A DNA stretch of 64,000 nt from GWE2-40-63 sp050251815. GTDB taxonomy: Bacteria > Bacteroidota > Bacteroidia > Bacteroidales > SZUA-534. Location of the stretch: the NCBI GenBank assembly GCA_050251815.1, contig JBFWMB010000007.1, positions 1 to 64,000 on the forward strand, read 5' to 3'. Under the pieces are notes generated by a model that saw only the letters and a program-made list of their open reading frames with translations, was not told the origin of the DNA and did no database searches. A program made the translations under genes and the position numbers. Shown in pieces: positions 18,971 through 27,795 of this stretch (the first letter of the stretch is position 1; the number at the start of each line of letters is the position of its first letter).

Positions 18971-19228
18971 TTATTTTATTGTATCCGTTAATTTGGTATG
19001 TACCTGCTAATGATTAATGTTATTGACAGGAGCGACCACCTAAACTTCAATATGAAATATATTTGGTTTATCAAATTGATTCGGTTTTTTAATAAGGCCA
19101 ATGTGGAGTGTTTTTTGTTAGTTTCAGAATTTATAAGGAGTTGTGTTCCTTGAATGCTGAAAATATCCCAGTTTATTTTCCCGTTTCTCCGCCATTGACC
19201 TTATTTTTTATCAGGCTTTGTTATTTTG

Positions 19229-19846
19229 CTAATCAAGCATAACGGTAATGCCAATTTCAATACCCAAACCGCTTGTAATATTTTTGTAATTTACATTATT
19301 ATTTTCATTAGGTTTTGCTGATGCATAAGCATAGCCCAACCCAAAATCGAGGGCTACGTTATCTTTTATAAAATAATTTAAACCTCCACCCATTTCAAAT
19401 AGAAACATTCCGGCCGACATGCTTTCCGTAGAACCAAAATCAGGTTCATATTTCATGCTGAGGGCACCAAATCCAAGTCCTCCGTGTACATAGGGTTTAA
19501 GGATGCCAGATCCGAAATAGTACCTTAAAAAAGGAACAAAAGCCAGGGAGGTGGTGCTATATTCATCGTGGAGTTCATCTTCTTCTTTAGTGTATGAGAT
19601 AGGTAATTCTACGCCAAACGCCAGACCATCGGAAACAAAAAAACCAATTTGTGGTGTTAATTCCAGTTTTGTTGCTTTACCAGCATCACCATTGTTGTCG
19701 TCGGTTTTCCATTTTGAATTCATAAAGCTTAGGTTCATGTTAGTTGCACCCCCGATTAAGATATTTCCCATATCTGTTTGTCCCTTTACTGTTTGCGTTA
19801 AACAAAATAAAACCAAGCCAATTGAAATAATTTTTAAGTTTTTCAT
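19229..19846 (-). CDS. Outer-membrane beta-barrel protein (OMP_b-brl type)
   Basis: The 205-aa product has a signal peptide (about 1-22, ending VKGQ). The mature part alternates amphipathic strands with turns: ATNMNLSFMNS, LELTPQIGFFVSDGLAFGVELPI, LAFVPFLRYYFG, KPYVHGGLGFGAL, MFLFEMGGGLNYFI, VALDFGLGYAYA, and a final strand ending in IEIGITVMLD. This is the pattern of eight-stranded OmpX/OmpW-like barrels of the Bacteroidota. It stands alone between two larger genes on the same strand. Its function is unknown. Confidence 0.78.
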   Translation of the reverse strand: MKNLKIISIGLVLFCLTQTVKGQTDMGNILIGGATNMNLSFMNSKWKTDDNNGDAGKATKLELTPQIGFFVSDGLAFGVELPISYTKEEDELHDEYSTTSLAFVPFLRYYFGSGILKPYVHGGLGFGALSMKYEPDFGSTESMSAGMFLFEMGGGLNYFIKDNVALDFGLGYAYASAKPNENNNVNYKNITSGLGIEIGITVMLD

Positions 19847-19991
19847 TCCTGCTATTCTACTAGTTATCCTACTCTTAAGATTTTCGGAATCCTCTACCCG
19901 TGCTTTGTTTTTCGACAGGATTTGTATTTTTTATTTGTGTGTAAAAATAAAACCAGAGTTAACGTACTGTTCAAAAGCCATTAATTCAATT

Positions 19992-21893
19992 TTAATTATT
20001 ACAGCTTTCACAATAGGTTTTTCTTAAATATTCATTATCGAGTAATTGAAACGTTACTCCGCCTTGTCCAAAAGGTTCAAAAAGTCCGCAAAACCTTGTT
20101 GGATTTATATTATAAGCGTTTAACAGAACGGTTCTGTATGCTGGTTTTTTAGTAATTGATTCGTTGATTATGGTTAGGTTGAGGTAATAAAAGAGTAAAT
20201 CTTCGTTTACATTAATATTTTTCACCTTTTTCTCTAAAAGTTTGGTTGCCCAGTCGTATTTGGTGTAGGAAGCAAAATACTGGGCTAAACTTAGATAATC
20301 AGGATCGGCTAAGGGGATGTACTTGTAATTGGCATAAATAAATTTTAGTGATTTATCTTTATTCACGTAATCACCCGCAGCCATATAATATTCACTCATG
20401 ATAATCTCGTAATTCATGAGCATTCGTTTTACTAAATTGAGTGGAATCCCATATTTTTTAAGTTCGTTAATTTCTTTTTTAAAGGATGGGGGATCGATGG
20501 TGTGTTCTCCTAACAACCAAACTTTAAATTTGAGTGCACAAATATTGTATTTTATATGTCCATCGTTGGGGATTAAGTCGTTTAGGTCCATTAATTCTTT
20601 ATAGGTAGAAAACACATCGTGTTCATTCATCAGGTACTTGAAAATTGAGTTTTTATTAAGCAATAAACTAAATTCTGATTTCTCCGGAATCTCCAGTTTA
20701 TTGATGTAATTGACCGGGATTTGGTGGTTGCTAACTTTCTCGAATAGGGAATTCTGGATATCAATAGCCTGTTCAAGATTTTTTTGTGCAATGGATTTCG
20801 AGAATAGTTCAATTAATTCAGCGGAAGCTATATTTTCGTACTTGTCTTTTTTTTGTAATTCAAGAATTATAATGGCTTTCCGGTGTTTTTGTAAGTAAGG
20901 CTCCAACTGTGACTGAAGTTTTTTATCACTAATTTTTTCTTTGATTTCCTCCTTACTTAATTGAGTTAAGTCGGAAAACTGCGTATTGGACATGTCATTT
21001 AAAAAATCGACCCAATTCTCCGAAACCAAAATTTCTGTTATTATCGACGGGGTTTGAAAGGATTGTAAAGCTTTAGCAATATTTTGTGCTCTTTCCTGTT
21101 GTAATTTATAGTTCCGTTCTTCGTCGCCTTCGATGGATGAATAGGCGCGAATGGTAATTTTTTTAATTGTAAAATCGGTGAGCCTTAATGAATCGTACAA
21201 GGGCTTAATATCGGCATTTGAGTATTCCGATTTGTTTTTCTCAAAAGGAATTTCAAATTTCAGCCGCTTGTTCTTAAGAATATAACTTTCCTGCTCCGTA
21301 AGTTTCTGATTAAGATCGGTTTTGTATGTGAGTGTGTCAAAGTAAAAACCCATATCCAGTAAGTCCCAGCGATAAGATTCTAAATCGTAAAAGCTATTGT
21401 AATAGCACAGGTTGTTGTTTTTGATGAGAATGATATTGAATTCTACTTTGTCACCAATATATTTTTGAGGTACTTTGCCCATCAAAATGGCAAGGCTACC
21501 GTTTTCTGATACGAACATGTTTTGTTCCAGTTCTTTTTTATAAAGAGGTTTCTGTAAATCTCCTTTTATGGGAGTTTGGTTGTTAAGCGGTTTTGTTGAG
21601 CAATCGTACCGGTCTTTGCTTACAATATCAATAGCAATTCCGTCACTGCTTTTTTTTATGAGCTGGTCGAACCATGCTTTATGGGTAACCACAAAAAAAA
21701 GATTATCGGCATCGTCTTTTTGAATGCCAAATTGAATTTCATTGGGTTTCGTATTTAGTAGATTGATGCAATCTTCACATTTTTTGTAATAATCCTCTTT
21801 ATCGGGTAGCTTTATGTCGTATAAGTTCTGACTGTAAGTTTTTACTGTAAGGATTACAGTAAGTATAATAGAAAAAGTGAGTGTTAATTTCAT
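19992..21893 (-). CDS. Exported OmpA-like peptidoglycan-associated/TPR protein
   Basis: The 633-aa product has a signal peptide (about 1-22). Residues about 230-330 carry an OmpA-like motif: a strand IKKITIRAYSSIEGDE followed by NYKLQQERAQNIAKAL, which resembles the peptidoglycan-binding TxGxTDxxG...N..LS..RA..V pattern. Homology is plausible but diverged. The C-terminal half is helical, with repeated hairpins resembling TPR units (YEIIMSEYYMAAGDYVNKD, YASYTKYDWATKLLEKK). The ending LLDNEYLRKTYCESC may hold a disulfide. Role unknown; likely an envelope-associated scaffold. Confidence 0.6.
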   Translation of the reverse strand: MKLTLTFSIILTVILTVKTYSQNLYDIKLPDKEDYYKKCEDCINLLNTKPNEIQFGIQKDDADNLFFVVTHKAWFDQLIKKSSDGIAIDIVSKDRYDCSTKPLNNQTPIKGDLQKPLYKKELEQNMFVSENGSLAILMGKVPQKYIGDKVEFNIILIKNNNLCYYNSFYDLESYRWDLLDMGFYFDTLTYKTDLNQKLTEQESYILKNKRLKFEIPFEKNKSEYSNADIKPLYDSLRLTDFTIKKITIRAYSSIEGDEERNYKLQQERAQNIAKALQSFQTPSIITEILVSENWVDFLNDMSNTQFSDLTQLSKEEIKEKISDKKLQSQLEPYLQKHRKAIIILELQKKDKYENIASAELIELFSKSIAQKNLEQAIDIQNSLFEKVSNHQIPVNYINKLEIPEKSEFSLLLNKNSIFKYLMNEHDVFSTYKELMDLNDLIPNDGHIKYNICALKFKVWLLGEHTIDPPSFKKEINELKKYGIPLNLVKRMLMNYEIIMSEYYMAAGDYVNKDKSLKFIYANYKYIPLADPDYLSLAQYFASYTKYDWATKLLEKKVKNINVNEDLLFYYLNLTIINESITKKPAYRTVLLNAYNINPTRFCGLFEPFGQGGVTFQLLDNEYLRKTYCESCNN

Positions 21894-22314
21894 GGGTTGG
21901 AGGTTTTTGCTGGGTAATTAATTCTTGAAAAAGTTTATCGGGATATAATAATTATTCATTTTTAGCTTATGCCAGGCCGAATTGGTATGGCGCCTTTGCA
22001 GGTTTTTACAATCATTTTTAGTCGCACGAATCTCAAATGAATCTATATCCATAGTTATATAGCGGTTTGTTGCTTATTTGGACTTATTTTCGTTGGTTTA
22101 TCAGGCTAAAAATAAGAAAATATTTTTAAGTTCTATCCCTATCCGTTAATAAAAAACTTGCTACATAGCACGCTTGCCGGCTTAAATGCTTATCAAGGGT
22201 TCGGAATCGCGTCAAAATTTGGATTGCTTATAACAGGTGGCGCACCAGATTCAGGCGAAGTTTTTTGGATCTATAGCCAATAAATTGATCTGGGATTTTT
22301 CGGTTTCTAATGAT
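21894..22314. other. Gene-free gap
   Basis: These 421 bases hold no convincing gene, RNA or repeat. A plus-strand frame of 43 codons without an ATG (about 22152-22283) reads as protein-like near its end (GIASKFGLLITGG) and could be a remnant, but this may be chance. Confidence 0.4.
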
Positions 22315-22524
22315 TTATCCTTGTTTGGATTTTCTTCCGGCTTGCACTCCAATAATTCTTCCCAGTATATAAGCCGCATAAAGGCTTATAAAAGGTAGTT
22401 TTATAAGAAGTTCCATTCGGTCAACAATTGACAGGTAGGTTAAAAACAGGGCTAGAACCAGGATAACAACTAAATCCCATAGGATTGATTGATTTTTCAG
22501 AATTGTTTTCAAGTAGTTCTTCAT
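22315..22524 (-). CDS. Small two-helix membrane protein
   Basis: The 69-aa product has two hydrophobic helices (about 16-33, VVILVLALFLTYLSIV, and 41-58, LPFISLYAAYILGRIIG) and a basic C-terminal tail (GRKSKQG). This gives a clean hairpin topology and supports a real gene. Family unknown. It is the last of five small same-strand genes (22315-25470). Confidence 0.55.
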   Translation of the reverse strand: MKNYLKTILKNQSILWDLVVILVLALFLTYLSIVDRMELLIKLPFISLYAAYILGRIIGVQAGRKSKQG

Positions 22525-22586
22525 GATTGTTATTATTTATGGCTATCGATTATAAAAGTAGACTTTTTTACCAGTTGCGCTGTATT

Positions 22587-23030
22587 TTATCGGCGGATCG
22601 ATTGTATATAATTAATTAAACTTTCCTTAATAAAATAGTTCCATCCGCCGATGCAGCTTTTACGGGTAAACTCGGGAATGTTTGATGGAAAGTCTTTGGT
22701 TGTGGTGTGAGTCAGTACTAAACGGATATTCTTGCCTTGTTCGGTAAGTTCGAAGGTTACCAGGGAATCTCCTGCATAACCGTCGTAGCACCAATTATAG
22801 GTAATTCTTTTGAGGGGTTCAACTTCAGTTATCTTCCACCGGTGAGGAAAGGTTCTATGGTTGCTTTCAACCACAAACCGGGTTTCAAAGCCCACTTTGG
22901 GTTCAAAGGCTTCAATATTCTCAAAAAACCAATGGTTCATTTGTTCCCGTTGGGTTATCGCATTCCAAAGTTCAGTGGGCGAAACTTCGAATAGTTGTTC
23001 TACTACAATGGGTTGGTCGGTAGTTTTCAT
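22587..23030 (-). CDS. SRPBCC/AHSA1-family protein
   Basis: The 147-aa product has the START/SRPBCC (AHSA1, activator of Hsp90 ATPase-like) pattern: N-terminal VEQLFEVSPTELWNAITQ, then HWFFENIEAFEPKVG, the strand FRWKITEVEPLKRITYNW, and the long C-terminal helix region starting GGWNYFIKESLINYI. These proteins bind hydrophobic ligands; specific role unknown. Neighbours (YdeI-like, RibD-like, small membrane proteins) suggest an accessory gene set rather than a pathway. Confidence 0.82.
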   Translation of the reverse strand: MKTTDQPIVVEQLFEVSPTELWNAITQREQMNHWFFENIEAFEPKVGFETRFVVESNHRTFPHRWKITEVEPLKRITYNWCYDGYAGDSLVTFELTEQGKNIRLVLTHTTTKDFPSNIPEFTRKSCIGGWNYFIKESLINYIQSIRR

Positions 23031-23217
23031 CCTTTTTACCTTTTATTTTACTGAAGTTTAAAATTTAGTAGCAACTTACTGATTTTTTGCCAGATTCGTA
23101 TGTGATACCAAGCCATTTAATCTATTCATTTTTTAAAGTCGTTTCTACAGGCCAAGCGGCGAATCTCCCCATTTCAACATTACTTTTGTTTGCCTTTTCC
23201 GGTAAGTGCTTTTGGAA

Positions 23218-23808
23218 TTACGAAACCCGCAGGCCTTGTTCGCTTGCTTTTATTGTCTTTGCAAGGCGGGCTTGTTTTGTTTTTTCCTGTTTGGCACTCA
23301 TTATCCAACGTACTATGGCTTTTTTATACGAAGGGGCCTGTTTCGCGAAAAAGTCCCAGGCTTTTTTATTGGCTTTAAATTGCTTTTCGTAAGTTGATTC
23401 AAGCCTTGCGGTCTCGTTTTCGTAAGAGTAAATTTCCGATTTGTTTTCTTTTCGTAAATTAAAGCTATTTAATCCGGCGGGCTTCATTAGTCCGGCTTTG
23501 GTGAGCTCTTCTACTTTTTTTATGTTGATGGCACTCCAATTGCTTGTACTCCTGCGCGGGGTAAAACGAATGCAATAACTCTCCTGATCAATCGATCGTC
23601 TTACGCCATCAATCCAACCAAAACAAAGGGCCTGGTCGACTGATTGCGACCAGTTCATCGATGGTTTTCCGCTGGCCACCTTATAAAACCCGACCATTAG
23701 TTCGCTTGTGGTTTCGTGGTTACTTTCGAGCCAACTTCTAAAATCATCGGGTGTTTTAAAAAACGTAACGGATTCTTTTGTTGGTCTTTCTGCCTGGTTT
23801 GCGTTCAT
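23218..23808 (-). CDS. YdeI/OmpD-associated family protein
   Basis: The 196-aa product has the family pattern: TPDDFRSWLESNHETTSELMVGFYK, the motif MNWSQSVDQALCFGWIDG, RRSIDQESY and FTPRRSTSNWSAIN, then a C-terminal Lys-rich helix pair with PSYKKAIVRWIMSAK (the YdeI/OmpD-associated region). Members occur widely and some are linked to peptide/bacteriocin resistance. It is flanked by the repeated attC-like element in the gap on its upstream side (23841-23949). Confidence 0.85.
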   Translation of the reverse strand: MNANQAERPTKESVTFFKTPDDFRSWLESNHETTSELMVGFYKVASGKPSMNWSQSVDQALCFGWIDGVRRSIDQESYCIRFTPRRSTSNWSAINIKKVEELTKAGLMKPAGLNSFNLRKENKSEIYSYENETARLESTYEKQFKANKKAWDFFAKQAPSYKKAIVRWIMSAKQEKTKQARLAKTIKASEQGLRVS

Positions 23809-24024
23809 GGTTCAAAAGTTATGCTGACTAACCAAAAGCTAACTGCGCCCAATCCATTTATCTATCCAAAATAGGAATGCTATAGATAGTATTTGCGTTT
23901 GTCTTTGGTGTAGTTGCTGTTTGGTATCACAATACGTTGGGTTTCAGTTAACCAAAATTAATTCTTTTCTTTAATAAAAAGACCGTTTCGGCAATTATTG
24001 TAATGGGCTTTAGCCTTGACTGTT
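23809..24024. other. Gap with attC-like repeat copy A
   Basis: The gap between the YdeI-like and RibD-like genes holds an imperfect inverted repeat: AACTGCGCCCAA (23841-23852) opposite TTGGGTTTCAGTT (23937-23949), about 85 bp of spacer. A second diverged copy lies at 25520-25615. The ends, CCCAA against TTGGG, resemble the R-box pairing of attC sites, but no integrase gene is in the window. Confidence 0.35.
23841..23949 (-). repeat. attC-like intergenic element, copy A
   Basis: Inverted ends AACTGCGCCCAA and TTGGGTTTCAGTT enclose 84 bp; shares the flank GCTGACTA and the end TTGGGTTTCAGTTA with copy B at 25520-25615. Both copies have mismatched or bulged pairing at the same place, which is typical of attC-type recombination sites. 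The terminal R-box consensus is only partly met (ACCCAAC present, GTT replaced by ATT). Confidence 0.35.
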
Positions 24025-24645
24025 TTATTTCTTCGTCAGTTTGTACCTCAAATGGGTTGTTAGGTCCGATGGAATTACTTCTACAATCTGAATGTCGTAT
24101 TTGTCTTTGTTAATGCCGTCAAACAGTCGAATGCCACTTCCTAAAAAAACGGGAGCAAGGTGAATGAAAAATTCGTCCACAAGTCCTGCATTTAAAAATT
24201 GTTGAATGGTGTTTGCGCCCCCTTGAATTCTTATGTCTTTTCCTTTGGCCGATTTTTTCGCTTTTTCCAACGCACTTTTTATGCCGTCATTGATGAAATA
24301 AAAAGTTGTTGTTCCTTTTTGAATCCAGGGTTCCCGTTTTTCGTGGGTCAGTACATAAACATCAGCTTCATATAAATCTTCGGCCCAAACCACTTCGCCT
24401 TCTTCAAACATGCGTTTCCCCATAATGTAAGAACCGGTTCTTGCAAAGACCTCATCAATTAATTTACTGTCGGCACCATATTCTTGTCCACCTTCCATTT
24501 TAATGTGTTTCCAGAATGCTTTTTGTTTGAACATCCACTGATGTAATTGTCCGGAAACGCCTCCCATTGGATTTTTCGGACTTCTGTGGTCGCCTGCGAA
24601 AAAACCGTCAAGGGATATTCCACTGTCAAAAATAACTTTGCTCAT
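24025..24645 (-). CDS. RibD C-terminal/dihydrofolate-reductase-like protein
   Basis: The 206-aa product begins VIFDSGISLDGFFAGDH and has the DHFR-like core: GSYIMGKRMFEEGEVVW, YVLTHEKREPW and IRIQGGANTIQQFLNAGLVDEFFIHLAPV. These match the RibD_C family of NADPH-binding reductase-like proteins (DHFR fold). Standalone members have no fixed substrate; they occur in small accessory modules. The neighbour order RibD-like, YdeI-like, AHSA1 is often seen as linked stress/metabolite-related genes. Confidence 0.85.
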   Translation of the reverse strand: MSKVIFDSGISLDGFFAGDHRSPKNPMGGVSGQLHQWMFKQKAFWKHIKMEGGQEYGADSKLIDEVFARTGSYIMGKRMFEEGEVVWAEDLYEADVYVLTHEKREPWIQKGTTTFYFINDGIKSALEKAKKSAKGKDIRIQGGANTIQQFLNAGLVDEFFIHLAPVFLGSGIRLFDGINKDKYDIQIVEVIPSDLTTHLRYKLTKK

Positions 24646-24846
24646 GGTTTCTATTTTTATTTGGATTAAATGTTATTCATTGGGTTAATTTTTAAAACAG
24701 GACTGAAAAGCTTTTCTGTTTCAATTCCATTTATAGTAAAAAATTGTCTTAGCGTTTACATTACTGTTTATTTATGTAAGCCAAGCGATATTTTGCGGGC
24801 TTGCACATAAAAATTGGTTTCCGTCCGCTCGTAAACCGCATTGGGT

Positions 24847-25470
24847 TTATTGTGGGTTGGCGGTTGGGCGTTTTTCTGTTAAGTATTCATCTATATTTTG
24901 AGTTAAATATGCTAGTGTAAATATTCCAAAGCCAATGAGGTCAATAATTAAAAAGACTCTATTATTATTTACTAGTCTAGCTACTAATCCAATAAATGCA
25001 ATTATTAATCCACCAATTATAAATTTTACATAATACTTTCTCCTTGAATTTAGTTTAGCATACTTCAGATTAAAAGATATATTTTCATTTTTAGGGTCTA
25101 TTGTTTGAATATTAGTTAAAACCGATATTGCCTTTTTATATTCTGACCCATTTGATGAAAGTGCGTTTGCAAAAAGATATTCAATCTCAACAAAGCAGTC
25201 CTTGAAACATCTTGAGTTTTTATTTAGGTTTTCTACAAAAGATTTAATTTCTGGTCTTTTTTCAATAATCACACTAAATCTCCCTAATTCATTTAGGCAA
25301 ATAAAATACTCTTTGAAAATTATAGAAATTTGCTCTATAATATTTACCTCATCAGATTTAAAATTAATCAATAACGAGTAATGTTCATCTACAAAATCAA
25401 TTGTTGATACTAAATCGTCATTCCCAATTTTTTTGTAATCTTCAAATAGTGATTCAATCTTGCTTATCAT
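24847..25470 (-). CDS. Membrane protein of unknown function
   Basis: The 207-aa product is helical and Lys/Glu/Ile-rich in its first 145 residues (probably coiled, cytoplasmic), then has two hydrophobic helices at about 149-166 (FIIGGLIIAFIGLVARLV) and 172-190 (LIIDLIGFGIFTLAYL). No family is recognised. Its A+T content is higher than its neighbours, consistent with a later acquisition. It is the first of the five-gene same-strand run. Copy B of the attC-like repeat lies upstream of its start. Confidence 0.5.
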   Translation of the reverse strand: MISKIESLFEDYKKIGNDDLVSTIDFVDEHYSLLINFKSDEVNIIEQISIIFKEYFICLNELGRFSVIIEKRPEIKSFVENLNKNSRCFKDCFVEIEYLFANALSSNGSEYKKAISVLTNIQTIDPKNENISFNLKYAKLNSRRKYYVKFIIGGLIIAFIGLVARLVNNNRVFLIIDLIGFGIFTLAYLTQNIDEYLTEKRPTANPQ

Positions 25471-25519
25471 TGCTTAAATACTGATTATTATTTTTTTGCC
25501 TTACCGCTGACTACTTTCT

Positions 25520-25615
25520 ACCTGCATCCCAACTTCTTTTATCAACCCAAATTCGGATGGCTATCAGTAAGCCGGTATGTATATCTTTAGAATAGTTGCA
25601 CTTTGGGTTTCAGTT
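25520..25615 (-). repeat. attC-like intergenic element, copy B
   Basis: Inverted ends ACCTGCATCCCAA (25520-25532) and TTGGGTTTCAGTT (25603-25615), related to copy A with diverged interior. The shared GCTGACTA lies at 25506-25513. It is at the edge of the large repeat block. Confidence 0.35.
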
Positions 25616-25815
25616 ATCCAAATTTAAACTTTTTTTATAAAAGAGGTGCTTTGGGTGCAGTATTTTAATTACCGGCAGGTGAGTGGCTGGTGGCTGATAT
25701 TTATACATTAAACCGCAAAGTCGCAAGCCTGCCAGCCGCTAGGATGGGACGCAATTTAAAATAAAGACTAAAGACGCCGGTCTGGTTGCTGGTTACTTTT
25801 TTCTTGAATAAAGAT

Positions 25816-25870
25816 TATAACACAGAGGCCACAAAGAACCGCAGCCCCGAAACCTTTCGGGGACACAAAG
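25816..25870 (+). repeat. Hairpin-bearing repeat, copy 1
   Basis: About 55 bp with a perfect hairpin CCCCGAAACCTTTCGGGG (25845-25862) flanked by CACAAAGAACCGCAG and ACACAAAG. A diverged copy lies at 27541-27596. Confidence 0.7.
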
Positions 25871-26013
25871 TTTGTTGCCTATTGTGGGCTGCCGACTGCT
25901 ACTGTGGGCTGATGGCTTGTTGCCCTTTATTCTTAGTACAAAGCAAATTCAACTTACAATTCTTTATCCGAAATTTAATATCTTCAAAAGAATAATTCGT
26001 GATAACCTGCCCA

Positions 26014-26178
26014 TCCGTTCAGGCGGGCCTGCCCGTCCATTCAGGCGGGTTCATGTTAATTCGTGATGATTAGTGGATAAAGAGTTTTTGTTTTTTTGCT
26101 ATTTGATTTTTGAGAAATGCTACACTGATTATTATGAAACGAACTAATTGATTGGAATAGGCTCTGTGTGACTTTGTG
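26014..26178 (+). repeat. 165-bp direct repeat, copy 1
   Basis: Includes two tandem 22-base GC-rich units of the form CCTGCCC...TTCAGGCGGG (26006-26027 and 26028-26049), then a conserved AT-rich tail ending at GGAATAGGCTCTGTGTG. Copy 2 follows exactly 362 bases downstream. Confidence 0.85.
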
Positions 26179-26375
26179 ATTACATTGTGGAACTCTGTGT
26201 AACCATTTTAACCGCTGAGACGCTGAGAATCGCTGAGTTTTTTACTCAGTTATGGGTTGTTTTCTCTGCCACCGGTAGTCATCGGGACTGCACCTTCTGC
26301 GGTTTAGAAGTTGTAAACCGCTAAGAAACTAAGACGCGAAGGGAATGCTACACATTTTAACTACCTGTTAGCAGG

Positions 26376-26540
26376 TCCGTTCAGGCGGGCCTGCCCATCC
26401 GTTCAGGCGGGTTCGTGTTAATTCGTGATGATTAGTGGATAAAGAGTTTTTGTTTTTTTGCTATTTGATTTTTGAGAAATGCTACACTGATTATTATGAA
26501 ACGAACTAATTGATTGGAATAGACTCTGTGTAACTCTGTG
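26376..26540 (+). repeat. 165-bp direct repeat, copy 2
   Basis: Nearly identical to copy 1, with a few substitutions (ATTCATG/GTTCGTG, GGCTCTG/GACTCTG). It is also headed by GC-rich CCTGCCC...TTCAGGCGGG units (26371-26389 truncated, 26390-26411). Near identity in noncoding DNA suggests recent duplication or gene conversion. Confidence 0.85.
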
Positions 26541-26978
26541 TAACTTTTTTTACTACAGCATTGCAAAGAAAATGCTTATCGTTTTATATGGTCTGTTAGC
26601 CGACAGGATACTGTTTATTGCCACTGTGGGCTGCCAAATACCTACTTATTGTTAATTACTAACTGCTCATTGCCCATTGATTTGGCTGCTGACTGCCAAT
26701 CGGAGACTGGTTACTTGTTTCTTGAATTTTAGATTACCTTACAAGAGGACTATCTCATTTCTGATTAACGAATTCAGCTTAGTGCTTTTAGATTTTTACT
26801 TATTGTACCTTGCACCAGAAAGTAGGGAAGGGCTATACTATCAAAAACTGTGCCTAACAGCTTTGTTTTTTGGCATGTCCTTTGATTCAAAAGTTGCCCC
26901 AAAAAAAGGCGATGAACTCTATAAGCCTTTATTCATAGGCCATAACAGGTTTCTAAACCCTGTTTTTAAGTCATACGT

Positions 26979-27419
26979 CCCCGCTTTTTTAATGCCTTGT
27001 TCCCATCATTAATTTCGTTTCTCCCATTATTAATCGTGAAACTCCCATCATTTATTCCGCCGCTCCGTGAATTAATTTCGTCACTCCGTAAATTAATTTC
27101 CTAATTCCCATCATTAATTTTGTCACTCCCATCATTAATCGGCCAACTCTGTGAATTAATTTCATCACTCCCTGAATTAATTGTTTCACTCCCTGCTTCT
27201 AACGCGTTTCTCCCATCTCTAATTTGATCACTCCCTACTCTAATTTCAAATCTCCGGACTATAATCCGAGATCTCCGATCTATAATTTGAAATCACTCTA
27301 CTATAATCCGATCGCTCCCTGCTATAATTTGAAATTTCCCGGGTATAATTTCAAAACACCATACTTTATTTTCATACCTCCCTGGTATATTTTGATGGCT
27401 CCGGGCTTTTTTTGGATGA
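26979..27419. repeat. Degenerate tandem array, strict 21-bp period, about 20-21 units
   Basis: Starting at 27000, every 21 bases begin with CTCC (or TTCC, CACC, CACT); twenty units end at 27419 with no indel, and a weak unit precedes at 26979-26999. The unit core changes along the array: units 1-9 have ATTAAT, 10-12 have CTAAT or CTAAC, and 13-17 have TATAAT. Base substitution is heavy but length is fixed. In-frame reading gives a seven-residue periodicity on both strands (for example S/T-P-x-Y-N-x-K on plus in units 12-18), with scattered stops, and no credible start codon. Confidence 0.9.
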
Positions 27420-27540
27420 TTAGAAATCAGAAGTTAGACAAAAAAGGGTACACTGATTTTTATGATATTAACTGAGAGATTAAGATTTGCGCTGTGTGGT
27501 TCCGGATAACTTTTTATCGTAAATGAATATTCTAAAAAAC

Positions 27541-27596
27541 TATAACTCAGAGTGACACAAAGAACTGCAGCCCCGAAAACTTTCAGGGACACTAAG
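27541..27596 (+). repeat. Hairpin-bearing repeat, copy 2
   Basis: Same layout as copy 1; the hairpin is CCCCGAAAACTTTCAGGG (27571-27588) with one changed pair. Surrounding words are shared (GACACAAAGAAC, GACAC..AAG). Confidence 0.65.
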
Positions 27597-27795
27597 CAGA
27601 CTACGAACTGATTGTTAATTGTTAATTACTCATTGTTAATTGGCTGCCCACTGCGAACCGGAGACTGAGGGCTGTTTGCTCATCGCCCATTGTTGATTGT
27701 GGGCTAATTACGGTGCAGATAAATAAAGCTTTCCATGGCAAACTATTGCTTGCACCGCTTTATTCGGTGTGTTATTGTTTTTCTATAATCATACC

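Noticed and set aside
26216..26249. CTGAG-TTTTTT-CTCAG hairpin as a terminator
   Set aside because: The T-run is in the loop, not after the stem, and no gene ends nearby; it belongs to word-type repeats.
26677..27012. Plus-strand 111-codon frame in the repeat block
   Set aside because: It spans repeat words and an A+T run without any recognised domain and ends inside the first unit of the 21-bp array; treated as chance.
26979..27419. The 21-bp array as a CRISPR
   Set aside because: Units are contiguous, degenerate and lack unique spacers, and no cas genes are present.
27224..27475. Plus-strand heptad-repeat open frame inside the 21-bp array
   Set aside because: It begins at TTG without a ribosome site and continues the frame of upstream units that contain several stops, so coding is not supported.
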